A DNA stretch of 35,116 nucleotides from assembly GCA_910579785.1 (NCBI GenBank), contig CAJTVJ010000019.1, positions 1-35,116 of the forward strand, in the 5' to 3' direction. The position numbers and the translations under genes are program-made. Below are positions 1 through 8,315 of this stretch, one piece after another (the first letter of the stretch is position 1; every line of letters starts with the position of its first letter). Source of the stretch: an uncultured Christensenella sp. GTDB taxonomy: Bacteria; Bacillota; Clostridia; Christensenellales; UBA3700. The notes beneath the pieces are model-generated. The model ran no database searches, was not told where the DNA came from, and was given only the letters and a program-made list of their open reading frames with translations.

Positions 1-1
1 G

Positions 2-316
2 AGCAAGGATAGCAAGTGCAAAGAAAAGCTGTCAACTTATTTCACAACGATAGGACCAAGCACGACCAATCCGTTTATAAAGTTAACTATAAAGAAAGGT
101 ATAACGGTAGCATTGTTCAAGATGGAAGACGAATACCTTAAAGACATACGCCGCAATGCAAGCAGTGACGGAGCGAAGGTAAAGATAAAGGAGACAGAGA
201 TAGCAGTGCCGGATAAGCAGAGTTATGATACGGCAAAGGATATGGTTGATCTTAGGATAGATCAAATAGACCGCTATAATGATTTTCTTAAAGAGCAGAG
301 AGCTTTGAGGAAATAA
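2..316 (+). CDS. C-terminal fragment of an unidentified protein (5' end outside window)
   Basis: An open frame enters from the left edge and ends at TAA 314-316, giving the last 104 residues of a protein. No family is recognised with certainty. The fragment is lysine-rich and soluble, with a beta-like stretch (FIKLTIKKGITVALFKMEDE) followed by a probable alpha-helical end (DMVDLRIDQIDRYNDFLKEQ). A TTG at 113 could start a short protein, but the frame is open well upstream with the same style of residues, so a truncated longer gene is more likely. I have an unverified impression that this kind of tail closes the large two-TM surface proteins of uncultured Clostridia, such as the gene that begins at 29736; that gene is cut by the right edge, so the window cannot test it. 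Confidence 0.6.
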   Translation, partial: SKDSKCKEKLSTYFTTIGPSTTNPFIKLTIKKGITVALFKMEDEYLKDIRRNASSDGAKVKIKETEIAVPDKQSYDTAKDMVDLRIDQIDRYNDFLKEQRALRK

Positions 317-355
317 GAGACAAAATGCGTATATCAGCCGTCTTTTTGCACTAAC

Positions 356-382
356 AGAGCGCGCCCTAAATGGGTGCGCTCT
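356..382 (+). terminator. Hairpin, probable terminator of the left-edge gene
   Basis: Positions 356-366 can pair with 372-382 over 11 bp (one G-T wobble) around a 5-nt loop, 40 bp after the stop codon of the left-edge gene. The stem is strong, but no run of T follows it, so it is not a classical intrinsic terminator. It may instead be an RNA 3'-end stabiliser or part of a repeat. Confidence 0.45.
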
Positions 383-712
383 TCGACTAGAACGCCTTCG
401 GGGTCACGTACGGAAGTACGCTCACCGCTCAGTTGTCGTCGCACGTACAAAAATACAACCAATCTCCGCATTTTATTAAGACACCCAAGTAATAGGATAA
501 ATGACATTACCCTAACACAGACGAAATTTAAAATGTAGGTCTCGATTATACTTGAATAGATATGAAATTATGGAAACCGCAGACAATATAATTGCATATT
601 CTGTTTTGATATTATTTATTTAAATCAATTTCATAATAAACTATAATATATGCTTAATTTATGAACTCGTATTTGCATTAAAAAATATTTGTAATAAAAG
701 AATTATTTTCTA

Positions 713-741
713 TTGATTTTTAACACATAATAATGTATAAT
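713..741 (+). promoter_or_regulatory. Sigma-A-type promoter of the polysaccharide operon
   Basis: TTGATT at 713-718 and a perfect TATAAT at 736-741 are separated by exactly 17 nt. Transcription would start near 748, leaving an untranslated leader of about 270 nt before the ATG at 1017. This is the only strong promoter seen upstream of the 11-gene polysaccharide cluster, whose genes are tightly packed, so it probably drives the whole unit. Confidence 0.7.
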
Positions 742-786
742 TAGCTCATAAAAGTATGCCTTAAATTATATAAGGTGCAGCTTTAT

Positions 787-916
787 TGTGTGCTAAATGC
801 AGTGTTATGACGTTATTTTATTGGCGTACGTAGGCTTGATCTCGACGACAAGAGTGACTGATATAAAAACTTATTGAATTAACGCATTAAATATGCGAGA
901 ATCGGCGTAGCACACA
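787..916 (+). ncRNA. Candidate structured 5' leader RNA
   Basis: In the leader of the polysaccharide operon, TGTGTGCTA (787-795) is perfectly complementary to TAGCACACA (908-916), closing a domain of about 110 nt. Inside it lies a second hairpin, CGCAT/ATGCG (883-897). The domain is richer in G and C than the AT-rich DNA on both sides. No known riboswitch consensus was recognised, and no terminator hairpin with a T run follows it. It could be an antitermination or ligand-binding leader, or a chance pairing. Confidence 0.3.
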
Positions 917-1016
917 GATTTTAAAACTAAGTATTATAACATATAATTACTATTAAATATTTATAATACTTTAAAAAACACTTGATATTTATGAGTTGAA
1001 GGAGTGTAAAACGGTT

Positions 1017-2267
1017 ATGGCGTTTATGCAAAATAATAAATTTTCACCATTTAAGCGGAAAATATGGCTTTCTTCACCTACCATGCATGGAGAAGAGTTG
1101 TATTGGGTAACAGATGCTTATAGTAAGAATTGGATGAGTACAATAGGGGAAAATATTAATGAGGTTGAAAGAGAGATTGCAAGGAAGATTGGTGTAAAAT
1201 ATGCCGTTGCATTATCGTCTGGCACATCGTCATTGCATCTTGCTATGAAGCTTATAGGTATTAGGCGCGGAGAAAAAGTTTTTTGTTCAGATTTGACTTT
1301 TTCTGCGACAGTAAATCCTATAATATATGAAAACGCTATACCTATTTTTATTGATACAGAGATCGACACATGGAATATGGATCCAGTTGCGCTTGAAAAG
1401 GCATTTGAAATTCATCCGGAAGTTAAATTTATTGTCCTTGCAAATCTTTATGGGGTTCCAGGAAAAATTGATGAAATAAAGAAAATAGCGGACAAGCATG
1501 GCGCAAAAATCATAGAAGATGCTGCTGAGAGTTTTGGCGCAACGTATAAGCAAAAACAAACGGGTACCTTTGGCGATATTGGCATAATAAGTTTTAATGG
1601 TAATAAAATAATTACAGGATCATCTGGCGGTATGCTTTTGACTAATAGTTTAGAACAAGCAAATAAAGCGAGAAAGTGGTCTACGCAAAGTCGAGAGGAC
1701 GCAGCTTGGTATCAGCATGAAGAAATTGGATTTAATTATCGAATGAGTAATGTAATAGCTGGTGTGATAAGAGGGCAAATACCCTATCTCGACGAGCATA
1801 TTGCACAGAAAAGAGCTATATATGAGAGATATAAAGACGGATTTAAGGATTTGCCTGTTAAAATGAATCCTTATGATAATAAGAATTCAGTTCCTAATTT
1901 CTGGCTTTCGTGTTTAATAATAGATGAAAAGGCAATGTGTAAGCAAGTTCGTAGTGAAAACGATTCTTGCTATATAAAAGAAAGCAAAAAGACTTGTCCT
2001 ACGGAAATCTTAGAAACACTTGCGAGCTTGAATGCAGAAGGTAGACCAATATGGAAGCCTATGCATATGCAGCCAATTTTTAGAATGAATGAGTTCATAA
2101 CAAGAGAGGGAAATGGCAGAGGGCGAACAAACGCATATATAGCTGGCAACGGTGTTGATGTTGGTATGGATATTTTTAATCGCGGGCTATGTTTGCCAAG
2201 CGATAATAAAATGTCTGTAGAAGAGCAAGATAAAATTATAGAAATAATAAGAGCGTGTTTTGATTAA
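1017..2267 (+). CDS. pglE: PglE-like UDP-4-keto-sugar aminotransferase (DegT/DnrJ/EryC1 family)
   Basis: A PLP-dependent aminotransferase of nucleotide-sugar synthesis, 416 residues from the chosen ATG. The family converts a UDP-4-keto-6-deoxy-HexNAc to the 4-amino sugar using glutamate. Family marks seen are the opening LSSPTMHGEELYWV, the SSGTSSLHLA phosphate-binding region, EDAAESFG with the pyridine-binding Asp near residue 168, and SFNGNKIIT with the Schiff-base Lys near 197. The segments KWSTQSRED, FNYRMSN and RPIWKPMHMQ are close to my memory of Campylobacter PglE. A TTG at 996 would extend the frame, but it sits on the AGGAG Shine-Dalgarno itself (1000-1004), so ATG 1017 is preferred. 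First gene of the operon, followed directly by pglC-like and pglD-like genes, which fits a bacillosamine-type module. The required 4,6-dehydratase (PglF type) is not in the window. Confidence 0.88.
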   Translation: MAFMQNNKFSPFKRKIWLSSPTMHGEELYWVTDAYSKNWMSTIGENINEVEREIARKIGVKYAVALSSGTSSLHLAMKLIGIRRGEKVFCSDLTFSATVNPIIYENAIPIFIDTEIDTWNMDPVALEKAFEIHPEVKFIVLANLYGVPGKIDEIKKIADKHGAKIIEDAAESFGATYKQKQTGTFGDIGIISFNGNKIITGSSGGMLLTNSLEQANKARKWSTQSREDAAWYQHEEIGFNYRMSNVIAGVIRGQIPYLDEHIAQKRAIYERYKDGFKDLPVKMNPYDNKNSVPNFWLSCLIIDEKAMCKQVRSENDSCYIKESKKTCPTEILETLASLNAEGRPIWKPMHMQPIFRMNEFITREGNGRGRTNAYIAGNGVDVGMDIFNRGLCLPSDNKMSVEEQDKIIEIIRACFD

Positions 2268-3044
2268 ATGGAAAAACTTTGGAATGAAATTATGACCACA
2301 TGGTGGGGAATATTGATACTAAGTTTGATTGGTTTAGTTGTTTGGCTGATATTGTCAGTAATATTATACAGACAATTCTTTAAACGCCTTTATGATATTG
2401 TGTTAAGTTTTATTGCAATAATCGTCTTTTCTCCAATTTTGCTTATTTTAACCATTATCGGCGCAATTTCAATGAAGGGCAATCCATTTTTTGTTCAGAA
2501 GCGTCCTGGCAGACGCAAGAAGTTGTCTAAGAAACAGTGTTTAAAAAGAAATTTGCCATATGGTACATATGGAGACGAGAAAATAATAAAGTTATTAAAA
2601 TTCCGTACCATGACAAATGAGAAAGATGAAAACGGCAATTTATTGCCAGATGAACGGCGACTAAATAAATATGGTAAATTTCTAAGAGCATCTTCATGCG
2701 ATGAGCTTCCGTCGCTGTTTAATATATTTTGCGGCAGTCTTTCAATAGTCGGTCCCAGACCGTTACTATTAAAATATTTGCCTCTTTATAATGAGGTGCA
2801 GCGCCATAGGCACGATGTTCGCCCGGGACTTACAGGACTTGCGCAGGTAAATGGTAGGAATGCTATTTCATGGGAAGATAAATTCAAATATGATAATGAT
2901 TATGTCAATCATATAACGTTATTTGGGGACGTGTTGATTTTATTGAAAACTGTCGTAAAAGTCTTTAAACGTAGCGACATAAGTTCTTCAACTTCTGTAA
3001 CTATGGAAGAGTTTAGGGGAAATAATAATTCAAACAATGAATAA
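2268..3044 (+). CDS. pglC: PglC-like undecaprenyl-phosphate phosphosugar transferase (initiating enzyme)
   Basis: Polyprenyl-phosphate phosphoglycosyl transferase that places the first sugar phosphate on undecaprenyl phosphate at the inner membrane face. Its 258 residues show the re-entrant hydrophobic segment after KRLYDIVLS (about 42-68), the nucleotide-sugar region VQKRPGR, LLKFRTMT, the catalytic Asp-Glu in SCDELPSL, and SIVGPRPLL followed by RPGLTGLAQVNGR. An extra N-terminal hydrophobic helix (about 12-34) precedes the usual minimal PglC core. The ATG follows the upstream stop codon with no gap and has no clear Shine-Dalgarno, which suggests translational coupling to the aminotransferase. 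By context the substrate is probably a UDP-diacetamido sugar. Confidence 0.9.
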   Translation: MEKLWNEIMTTWWGILILSLIGLVVWLILSVILYRQFFKRLYDIVLSFIAIIVFSPILLILTIIGAISMKGNPFFVQKRPGRRKKLSKKQCLKRNLPYGTYGDEKIIKLLKFRTMTNEKDENGNLLPDERRLNKYGKFLRASSCDELPSLFNIFCGSLSIVGPRPLLLKYLPLYNEVQRHRHDVRPGLTGLAQVNGRNAISWEDKFKYDNDYVNHITLFGDVLILLKTVVKVFKRSDISSSTSVTMEEFRGNNNSNNE

Positions 3045-3627
3045 AGATGTAGTAATAATCGGTGCAGGTGGACATGCACATGTAATCGCAGATATCGTAA
3101 CAGCTATGCAAGATAATGTCATCGCATTTTTGGATGATAATTTAAATGCTTCAGATTGTAGTGGCTGTATAAGTAATTATATAAATTACACCGATGCCGA
3201 ATTTATCATCGGAATAGGAGACGCTTCTATAAGGAGTGATATTGCAAACAAATTAGGGGTTAAATGGTATACAGCGATTCATCCAAGTGCAGTAATTTCA
3301 CCTAGCGCAAAAATAGGTAAAGGGACTGTAATTATGCCTAATGCAGTTGTTAATGCTAGGGCAGATATAGGAAGACATTGTATAATAAATAGCGGAGCAA
3401 TAGTAGAACATGATAATAGGTTATTAGATTATGTACATGTTTCGGTGGGCAGCAAGCTAGGTGGGAATGTTTTTATTGGTAAAAATACTTGGATAGGAAT
3501 TGGTGCTACTGTGAAAAACGGTGTCAATATTTGTTCAAACTGTATTATTGGGGCTGGGGCTACGGTTGTCAAGAATATTGCAAAGGAAGGTAAGTACGTG
3601 GGGACTCCTGCTAATAAGATTATATGA
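3037..3627 (+). CDS. pglD: PglD/NeuD-type UDP-amino-sugar N-acetyltransferase
   Basis: Acyltransferase of 196 residues with the two-part architecture of PglD and NeuD: an N-terminal Rossmann-like nucleotide-sugar binding half (VVIIGAGGHAHVIADIV, residues 5-21) and a C-terminal left-handed beta-helix of hexapeptide repeats (about 85-196). The presumed catalytic His lies in IVEHDNRLLDYVHVSVG, and the end KYVGTPANKII is typical of the family. It should acetylate the 4-amino group made by the aminotransferase at 1017. The ATG overlaps the end of the sugar-transferase gene by 8 nt, supporting co-translation. The order transaminase, transferase, acetyltransferase points to a bacillosamine-like initiating sugar. 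Confidence 0.88.
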   Translation: MNKDVVIIGAGGHAHVIADIVTAMQDNVIAFLDDNLNASDCSGCISNYINYTDAEFIIGIGDASIRSDIANKLGVKWYTAIHPSAVISPSAKIGKGTVIMPNAVVNARADIGRHCIINSGAIVEHDNRLLDYVHVSVGSKLGGNVFIGKNTWIGIGATVKNGVNICSNCIIGAGATVVKNIAKEGKYVGTPANKII

Positions 3628-4709
3628 AAATTCTTTTAATTTGCACAACTTCAAATCAAATAATAACATTTAGAAAGGATTTGATAAATAAATTACAATC
3701 AGAGGGGTTGGAGGTTTTCACTATCGCTTTTGATGATGAACATAAAGAGACAATAGCGGAGAGAGGCGTAAAACATTTTAGCATAAGCGGCTCAAATCGC
3801 AGTTTAAATCCATTTAAGATGTTGACTCTGAAAAAACAATATATAAATATAATAAAGCAGGTGCAGCCTGATATAGTATTTACCTTCATGTTAAAACCAA
3901 ATATTTTCGGAGTTAAAGCTGCAAAAGCAATGGGAATTAAAAAGATTTACTCAATGGTAGAAGGTGCTGGCGATGTATTTATAAATAATGGACTTAAATG
4001 GAAAGCCATAAGAAGTATTGTTTGTACAATGTATAGAAGCTCATTTAAAAGCACGGATAAAGTATTTTTCCTAAATAATGATGATAAAGCAGAGTTTATT
4101 TCTCGCAATTTGGTTATTTCTGATAAATGTGAGGTAATTCCTGGAATTGGCATAGATACGGATTTTTTTGAGTATAAACCAATAAAAAGTCATAATACTT
4201 TTTTAATGATAGCGCGTATGTTAAAAACTAAGGGTGTGATAGAATATTGTAAAGCCGCTCGCATTGTAAAACAAAAATATCCAGATGCGGTTTTTAATTA
4301 TCTTGGAGCCGAGGGGAATTTAAAAGTATCTGATATACAAGAGTATATAGATGACGGAAGTATAAATTATTTGGGGACGACAAGAGATGTGCGTCCTTAT
4401 TTAGAAGAGTGTACGGTATTTGTGTTGCCTACGTATCGTGAAGGATTTCCTGTGAGTGTAATGGAAGCTATGGCAAGTGGAAGAGCTGTTATAGCAAGTG
4501 ACACGAATGGTTGTCGCGACGCAGTAGTTGATGCTCAAACAGGCATTTTAGTTTCTGTCGGTAATGAAAAAGAGTTGGCTGATAAATTGATTTGGAGCAT
4601 TGAACATCCAGAAGAAATAGTGATATTTGGAACAAATGGAAGAGCATTAGCAGAGAAAAAGTTTAATCGTTCTTCAATCAATAATGAAATAACGGAGAAA
4701 ATATTGTGA
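3624..4709 (+). CDS. GT4-family glycosyltransferase (PglA-like)
   Basis: GT-B fold retaining glycosyltransferase of 361 residues. The N-terminal half carries the acceptor-side Rossmann domain (KILLICTTSNQIITFRKDL, SRNRSLNPF-like region, EGAGDVF). The C-terminal half has the nucleotide-sugar site with MIARMLKTKGV and the EX7E signature in EGFPVSVMEAMASG, followed by DTNGCRDAV. The arrangement resembles Campylobacter PglA, which adds the second sugar to the bacillosamine-type lipid carrier, and its position straight after the pglE-C-D genes fits that role. Start ATG overlaps the previous stop in an ATGA. The sugar added cannot be read from sequence. Confidence 0.85.
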   Translation: MKILLICTTSNQIITFRKDLINKLQSEGLEVFTIAFDDEHKETIAERGVKHFSISGSNRSLNPFKMLTLKKQYINIIKQVQPDIVFTFMLKPNIFGVKAAKAMGIKKIYSMVEGAGDVFINNGLKWKAIRSIVCTMYRSSFKSTDKVFFLNNDDKAEFISRNLVISDKCEVIPGIGIDTDFFEYKPIKSHNTFLMIARMLKTKGVIEYCKAARIVKQKYPDAVFNYLGAEGNLKVSDIQEYIDDGSINYLGTTRDVRPYLEECTVFVLPTYREGFPVSVMEAMASGRAVIASDTNGCRDAVVDAQTGILVSVGNEKELADKLIWSIEHPEEIVIFGTNGRALAEKKFNRSSINNEITEKIL

Positions 4710-5731
4710 AAGTACTTCATATTCTTAACTCAAATAAATATTCAGGTGCAGAAAATGTTGTTATAACAATTATTAAAAATATGCCTCAGAACTTTGAGTG
4801 CTGTTATCTTAGTTGTAGTGGTCCTATTGAAAAAACTTTATTAGAAAATGGTATAAGATTTAAATTGGTAGATAAGTTGTCAATTAATGCTATTAAACGT
4901 GTTGTTAAAGAATTTTCTCCCGATATTATACATGCACACGATTTCAAAGCGAGTGTTCTGGCTAGTAAAATAAAGTTTAAGGGAGTTTTAATATCTCATA
5001 TTCACAATAATAATCCGTTTATGCGCACGTGGAATTTAAAATCTTTCCTTTATTTTACTTGCATTAAAAAATTTAAATATATATTAGGAGTTTCAAATAG
5101 TATTTTGACAGAGTGTGTTTATAACGAAAAGATGTCCGCAAAGTTTGAGAATATAGGGAATCCAATAGATATTGACTCTTTAAATAGTTTGTACGAAAAA
5201 AAACAAAAGATATATGATATTATTTTTGTTGGGAGATTAAGTGAGCAGAAAGATCCTCTAAGATTTATAAATATAATCAAACAAATTCAAGAACAAAATA
5301 AGCAGATAAAAGTTGTCATGATCGGAGACGGCGAACTCATGCCTGACGTACTGCGTGAAATAAACAAATACAATTTGAATAATGTTATAGAAGTGCTTGG
5401 ATTTAAAGATAATCCATTTGAATATATTTTGAAATCTAAAATTATGTTTATGACAAGTAAATGGGAAGGTTTTGGACTTGTAGTAGTTGAAGCGCTGTCT
5501 ATGCATGTACCTGTAGCTTGTACGAGAGTAGGTGGAATGCCTGAGTTGATAAGTGAGAAAAGTGGTCAAGTATGTGATGATGATAAAGATTTTATAGATT
5601 TTTATAATAAGTTGCAAGACGATCTTAATTATGAAGCATATAGTGAAGGAGCGTTTTTACAAGCTTTAAAGTTAGGAAACATAAAAGAATATATTAAAAA
5701 GTTGACGGATTTTGTGTATCCGAATGTTTAA
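4706..5731 (+). CDS. GT4-family glycosyltransferase
   Basis: GT-B type glycosyltransferase of 341 residues starting with GTG, which overlaps the upstream stop by 4 nt (GTGA). N-terminal LHILNSNKYSGAENVV is a typical GT4 glycine-containing opening, IIHAHDFKAS is the conserved HxH-type acceptor region, IIFVGRLSEQKDP starts the donor-binding domain, and EGFGLVVVEALSMHVPV holds the EX7E motif. The protein is presumably cytosolic and membrane-associated and extends the lipid-linked repeat unit. Substrate unknown. Confidence 0.85.
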   Translation: MKVLHILNSNKYSGAENVVITIIKNMPQNFECCYLSCSGPIEKTLLENGIRFKLVDKLSINAIKRVVKEFSPDIIHAHDFKASVLASKIKFKGVLISHIHNNNPFMRTWNLKSFLYFTCIKKFKYILGVSNSILTECVYNEKMSAKFENIGNPIDIDSLNSLYEKKQKIYDIIFVGRLSEQKDPLRFINIIKQIQEQNKQIKVVMIGDGELMPDVLREINKYNLNNVIEVLGFKDNPFEYILKSKIMFMTSKWEGFGLVVVEALSMHVPVACTRVGGMPELISEKSGQVCDDDKDFIDFYNKLQDDLNYEAYSEGAFLQALKLGNIKEYIKKLTDFVYPNV

Positions 5732-5750
5732 ATAAATTTAGGAGTTATAT

Positions 5751-7061
5751 ATGAGTATTTATTCAGATTTAAAAGAAAACAAAATAAAATTATCGTTGGT
5801 AGGACTTGGTTATGTAGGAATGCCGATAGCTGTTGCCTTTGCAAATGAAGGTATATCCGTAATAGGTTTTGATACGAATAAAAATAAAATAGAGACTTAT
5901 AAGGCAGGAGTTGATCCAACACTTGAAGTAGGAGACAAAGTGATAGAGAAAACGACAGTGGAATTTACAAGCGACTCTAAAAAATTACGTGAAGCAAAAT
6001 TCCATATTGTAGCTGTCCCAACTCCTGTAAATTTAGATCATACACCCGATTTGTCGCCGGTAATTGGAGCAAGTACGATTTTGGGCAAAAATTTAATGAA
6101 AGGCTCCATAGTGGTTTTTGAATCGACTGTTTACCCCGGGGTTACAGAAGATGTTTGCGTTCCGATATTGGAAAAAGAGTCTGGATTAAAATGCGGTATA
6201 GATTTTAAGGTCGGTTATTCTCCAGAGCGTATAAATCCAGGAGACAAAGTTCATAGACTAGAAAATATAATTAAAATTGTTTCTGGGATGGATAAAGAAT
6301 GTTTGGAAGAGATAAAAAATATTTATGATCTTGTAATCAAAGTCGGAACATATCCTGTGAGCAGTATAAAAACAGCGGAAGCGATCAAAGTAGTTGAAAA
6401 CAGCCAACGTGATATAAATATAGCGTTTATGAATGAACTTGCAATGGTATTTGACAGAATGGGGATAGATACTAATGAGGTTGTAGATGGTATGAATACC
6501 AAGTGGAATGCTTTGGGATTTAGACCGGGACTCGTTGGAGGCCATTGCATTGGTGTTGATCCATATTATTTTACTTATGAAGCAGAAAAACTAGGGTATC
6601 ACAGTCAGATTATTTTAAATGGAAGAATCGTAAACGATGGAATGGGGGCATTTGTTGCGGAAGCTGCTATAAAACAAATGATACTAGCTAAAATAGATGT
6701 TAGCAAAGCAAAAGTCGTAATTTTAGGACTTACTTTTAAGGAAAATTGTCCAGATACGCGAAATAGTAAGGTTGCTGATATAATAAAGAAATTAAATGAG
6801 TTTGGAATAGAGCCTATTATTGTTGACCCGTATGCTAGTAAAAAGGATGCAATGTATGAATATGGCGTTAATTTAACAAGATTAGAAGACGTTCACGATG
6901 CAGATTGCATAATCGTAGCAGTTGCACATAATGCTTTTAAAAACATATTAATTGAAGAGTTATTCAACAAAAGTAATTCAAAGAATGTAATCGTAGATGT
7001 TAAAGGAATGATAAATAAAAGTCTGAATGACAATCCTAAATATTTGTTGTGGAGATTATAA
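5751..7061 (+). CDS. UDP-N-acetylhexosamine 6-dehydrogenase (TviB/VipA/WbpO type)
   Basis: NAD-dependent nucleotide-sugar dehydrogenase of 436 residues that oxidises C6 of UDP-GlcNAc or UDP-GalNAc to a uronic acid. Seen are the Rossmann motif GLGYVGMP (18-25), PTPVNLDHTPDLSPV, ESTVYPGVTE, the central ENSQRDINIAFMNELA typical of the TviB branch, and the catalytic Cys near residue 266 in GGHCIGVDPYY. FKENCPDTRNSKV belongs to the C-terminal UDP-binding domain. A clean AGGAG lies 7 nt before the ATG, and a 19-bp gap separates it from the preceding gene. It implies that the polysaccharide contains an N-acetyl-hexosaminuronic acid. Which epimer is made cannot be told here. Confidence 0.92.
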   Translation: MSIYSDLKENKIKLSLVGLGYVGMPIAVAFANEGISVIGFDTNKNKIETYKAGVDPTLEVGDKVIEKTTVEFTSDSKKLREAKFHIVAVPTPVNLDHTPDLSPVIGASTILGKNLMKGSIVVFESTVYPGVTEDVCVPILEKESGLKCGIDFKVGYSPERINPGDKVHRLENIIKIVSGMDKECLEEIKNIYDLVIKVGTYPVSSIKTAEAIKVVENSQRDINIAFMNELAMVFDRMGIDTNEVVDGMNTKWNALGFRPGLVGGHCIGVDPYYFTYEAEKLGYHSQIILNGRIVNDGMGAFVAEAAIKQMILAKIDVSKAKVVILGLTFKENCPDTRNSKVADIIKKLNEFGIEPIIVDPYASKKDAMYEYGVNLTRLEDVHDADCIIVAVAHNAFKNILIEELFNKSNSKNVIVDVKGMINKSLNDNPKYLLWRL

Positions 7062-7070
7062 TCTATATAA

Positions 7071-8315
7071 ATGGATAGAATGGAGAAAGCAAACGATATA
7101 AGATTTAATTCGTTGCTTGTTGCAATATTTATTTGCGTAAGTTCAATAAGTTGGGTAGTTGACAGACTTTTGCCGATTCATAGTGGCATAATTTTTATAG
7201 TTATAGCGTTGAGCATGACAGCTATGCTTATTCGTCATTCTATAAAGGGAAGAACTGTTGCGAGTTTTTTTGGCAATTATGTTAATGTTTATCAATTAGT
7301 ATTGCTTATAATAGTGATATTTTTCTTTGTTGTAACTTTTTTTGGCAAAAAATCTAATTATACTTTTGATTATTTACAATGCTTTATATTATATGGGTTT
7401 ACTGCATATATCTTAAGTAAACGTGAGTATAATATGTTATTGATAATGAGATACATTATGTATATTGGAATATTACCCATATGTTTGATAATTTTAACGA
7501 ATGAATATAATGATACAAGTAGAGAAGATTATTATGGTTATTTAATGGGATTGTCATATGGTTTTTTACCAATATTCATAAGTGCGCTATTCAGTTTGTT
7601 CAATGATAAAAAAATACATGCAAAATTGTTGGCATTATTTATAATTGTTTCGTTGTTTAGTTTTTATACGGCAAAAGCATCAAGGGGAGCTCTTGCAGCA
7701 GTGCTAGCATATGTGATATTATATTTATTTTTTCATAAAAAAATAACTCGTTTACGTATTTTTATTTTTATCTTGTTAGCGGTCATTACAGTAATTGGAT
7801 TGGCAAATACAGCAGTATTAGCGAAAATCTTGCAATATATAGTTGATAAATTGAAAATAAATAGTTTTGCAATAAACAAAACTATCGAATTGATGATTAA
7901 GAACGATATTTCTAATGGCAGATTGGAAATTTGGGCGAATGCTATAAAAGATATCCATTTTTTATATGGAAATGGCATTGGAGTTTTTGAACAGTTTAAT
8001 GATGGCTATGTACACAATATTGTTTTGCAACTCGCTTATGAATTTGGAATTTTAAATCTTTTATTATTTATAGGAACAATGGGAATTGTCATTTTAAAAA
8101 AAAGAAAATTTTTTTATGATAATAGAGATTTCTTAATTTATTTAATTTGTATTGCAATCGTGGAATTAATGTTTTCGTCGAGTTTTTGGTTGTCAAATAA
8201 ATTTTGGTTTTTATTATGTTTTGTTACAACGGCAGATAAAAAAGAATCAAAGATATATCTTAATAATAAGGGAATAAATATTAAAAGCGATTCGTTAAGG
8301 AGAAATATAATATGA
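7071..8315 (+). CDS. wzy: Wzy-like O-antigen/capsule polymerase
   Basis: Integral membrane protein of about 414 residues with roughly ten to twelve hydrophobic helices, for example around residues 12-32, 75-95, 160-180, 205-255 and 335-355. A long extracytoplasmic loop precedes the late motif NGIGVFEQFNDGYVHNIVLQLAYEFG, which is the Wzy_C/ligase-type signature with its conserved HN. By position between the dehydrogenase and more glycosyltransferases it should polymerise flipped repeat units on the outer membrane face. The start is uncertain: ATG at 7071 and ATG at 7080 are both possible, and no strong Shine-Dalgarno is seen. Sequence divergence is normal for Wzy. A ligase role is less likely in a Gram-positive. 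Confidence 0.75.
   Translation: MDRMEKANDIRFNSLLVAIFICVSSISWVVDRLLPIHSGIIFIVIALSMTAMLIRHSIKGRTVASFFGNYVNVYQLVLLIIVIFFFVVTFFGKKSNYTFDYLQCFILYGFTAYILSKREYNMLLIMRYIMYIGILPICLIILTNEYNDTSREDYYGYLMGLSYGFLPIFISALFSLFNDKKIHAKLLALFIIVSLFSFYTAKASRGALAAVLAYVILYLFFHKKITRLRIFIFILLAVITVIGLANTAVLAKILQYIVDKLKINSFAINKTIELMIKNDISNGRLEIWANAIKDIHFLYGNGIGVFEQFNDGYVHNIVLQLAYEFGILNLLLFIGTMGIVILKKRKFFYDNRDFLIYLICIAIVELMFSSSFWLSNKFWFLLCFVTTADKKESKIYLNNKGINIKSDSLRRNII

Larger units (their letters stand above)
317..995. other. Gene-free AT-rich region before the polysaccharide operon
   Basis: No convincing coding frame is seen. It holds a hairpin just after the left gene (356-382), a GC-richer palindromic patch around 384-445 (including an inverted CGTAC/GTACG pair), then strongly AT-rich DNA with a promoter (713-741) and a possibly folded leader (787-916). 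The patch from about 381 to 406 faintly resembles the short palindromic repeat seen at 29272-29300, but the match is too loose to call a copy. Confidence 0.5.

Noticed and set aside
113..316. A 67-residue small protein starting at TTG 113
   Set aside because: The same frame is open to the left edge and there is no ribosome binding site before the TTG, so it is the end of a longer gene.
381..445. A further copy of the palindromic repeat after the left-edge gene
   Set aside because: Only short words such as TCGACTA are shared with the copy at 29272-29300; the match is too loose to claim.
787..916. Cyclic-di-GMP, PreQ1 or other known riboswitch in the polysaccharide leader
   Set aside because: None of the conserved core motifs I know for these classes could be found.
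996..1016. TTG start adding 7 residues to the aminotransferase
   Set aside because: The TTG overlaps the Shine-Dalgarno AGGAG; ATG 1017 is better placed and family members begin near there.
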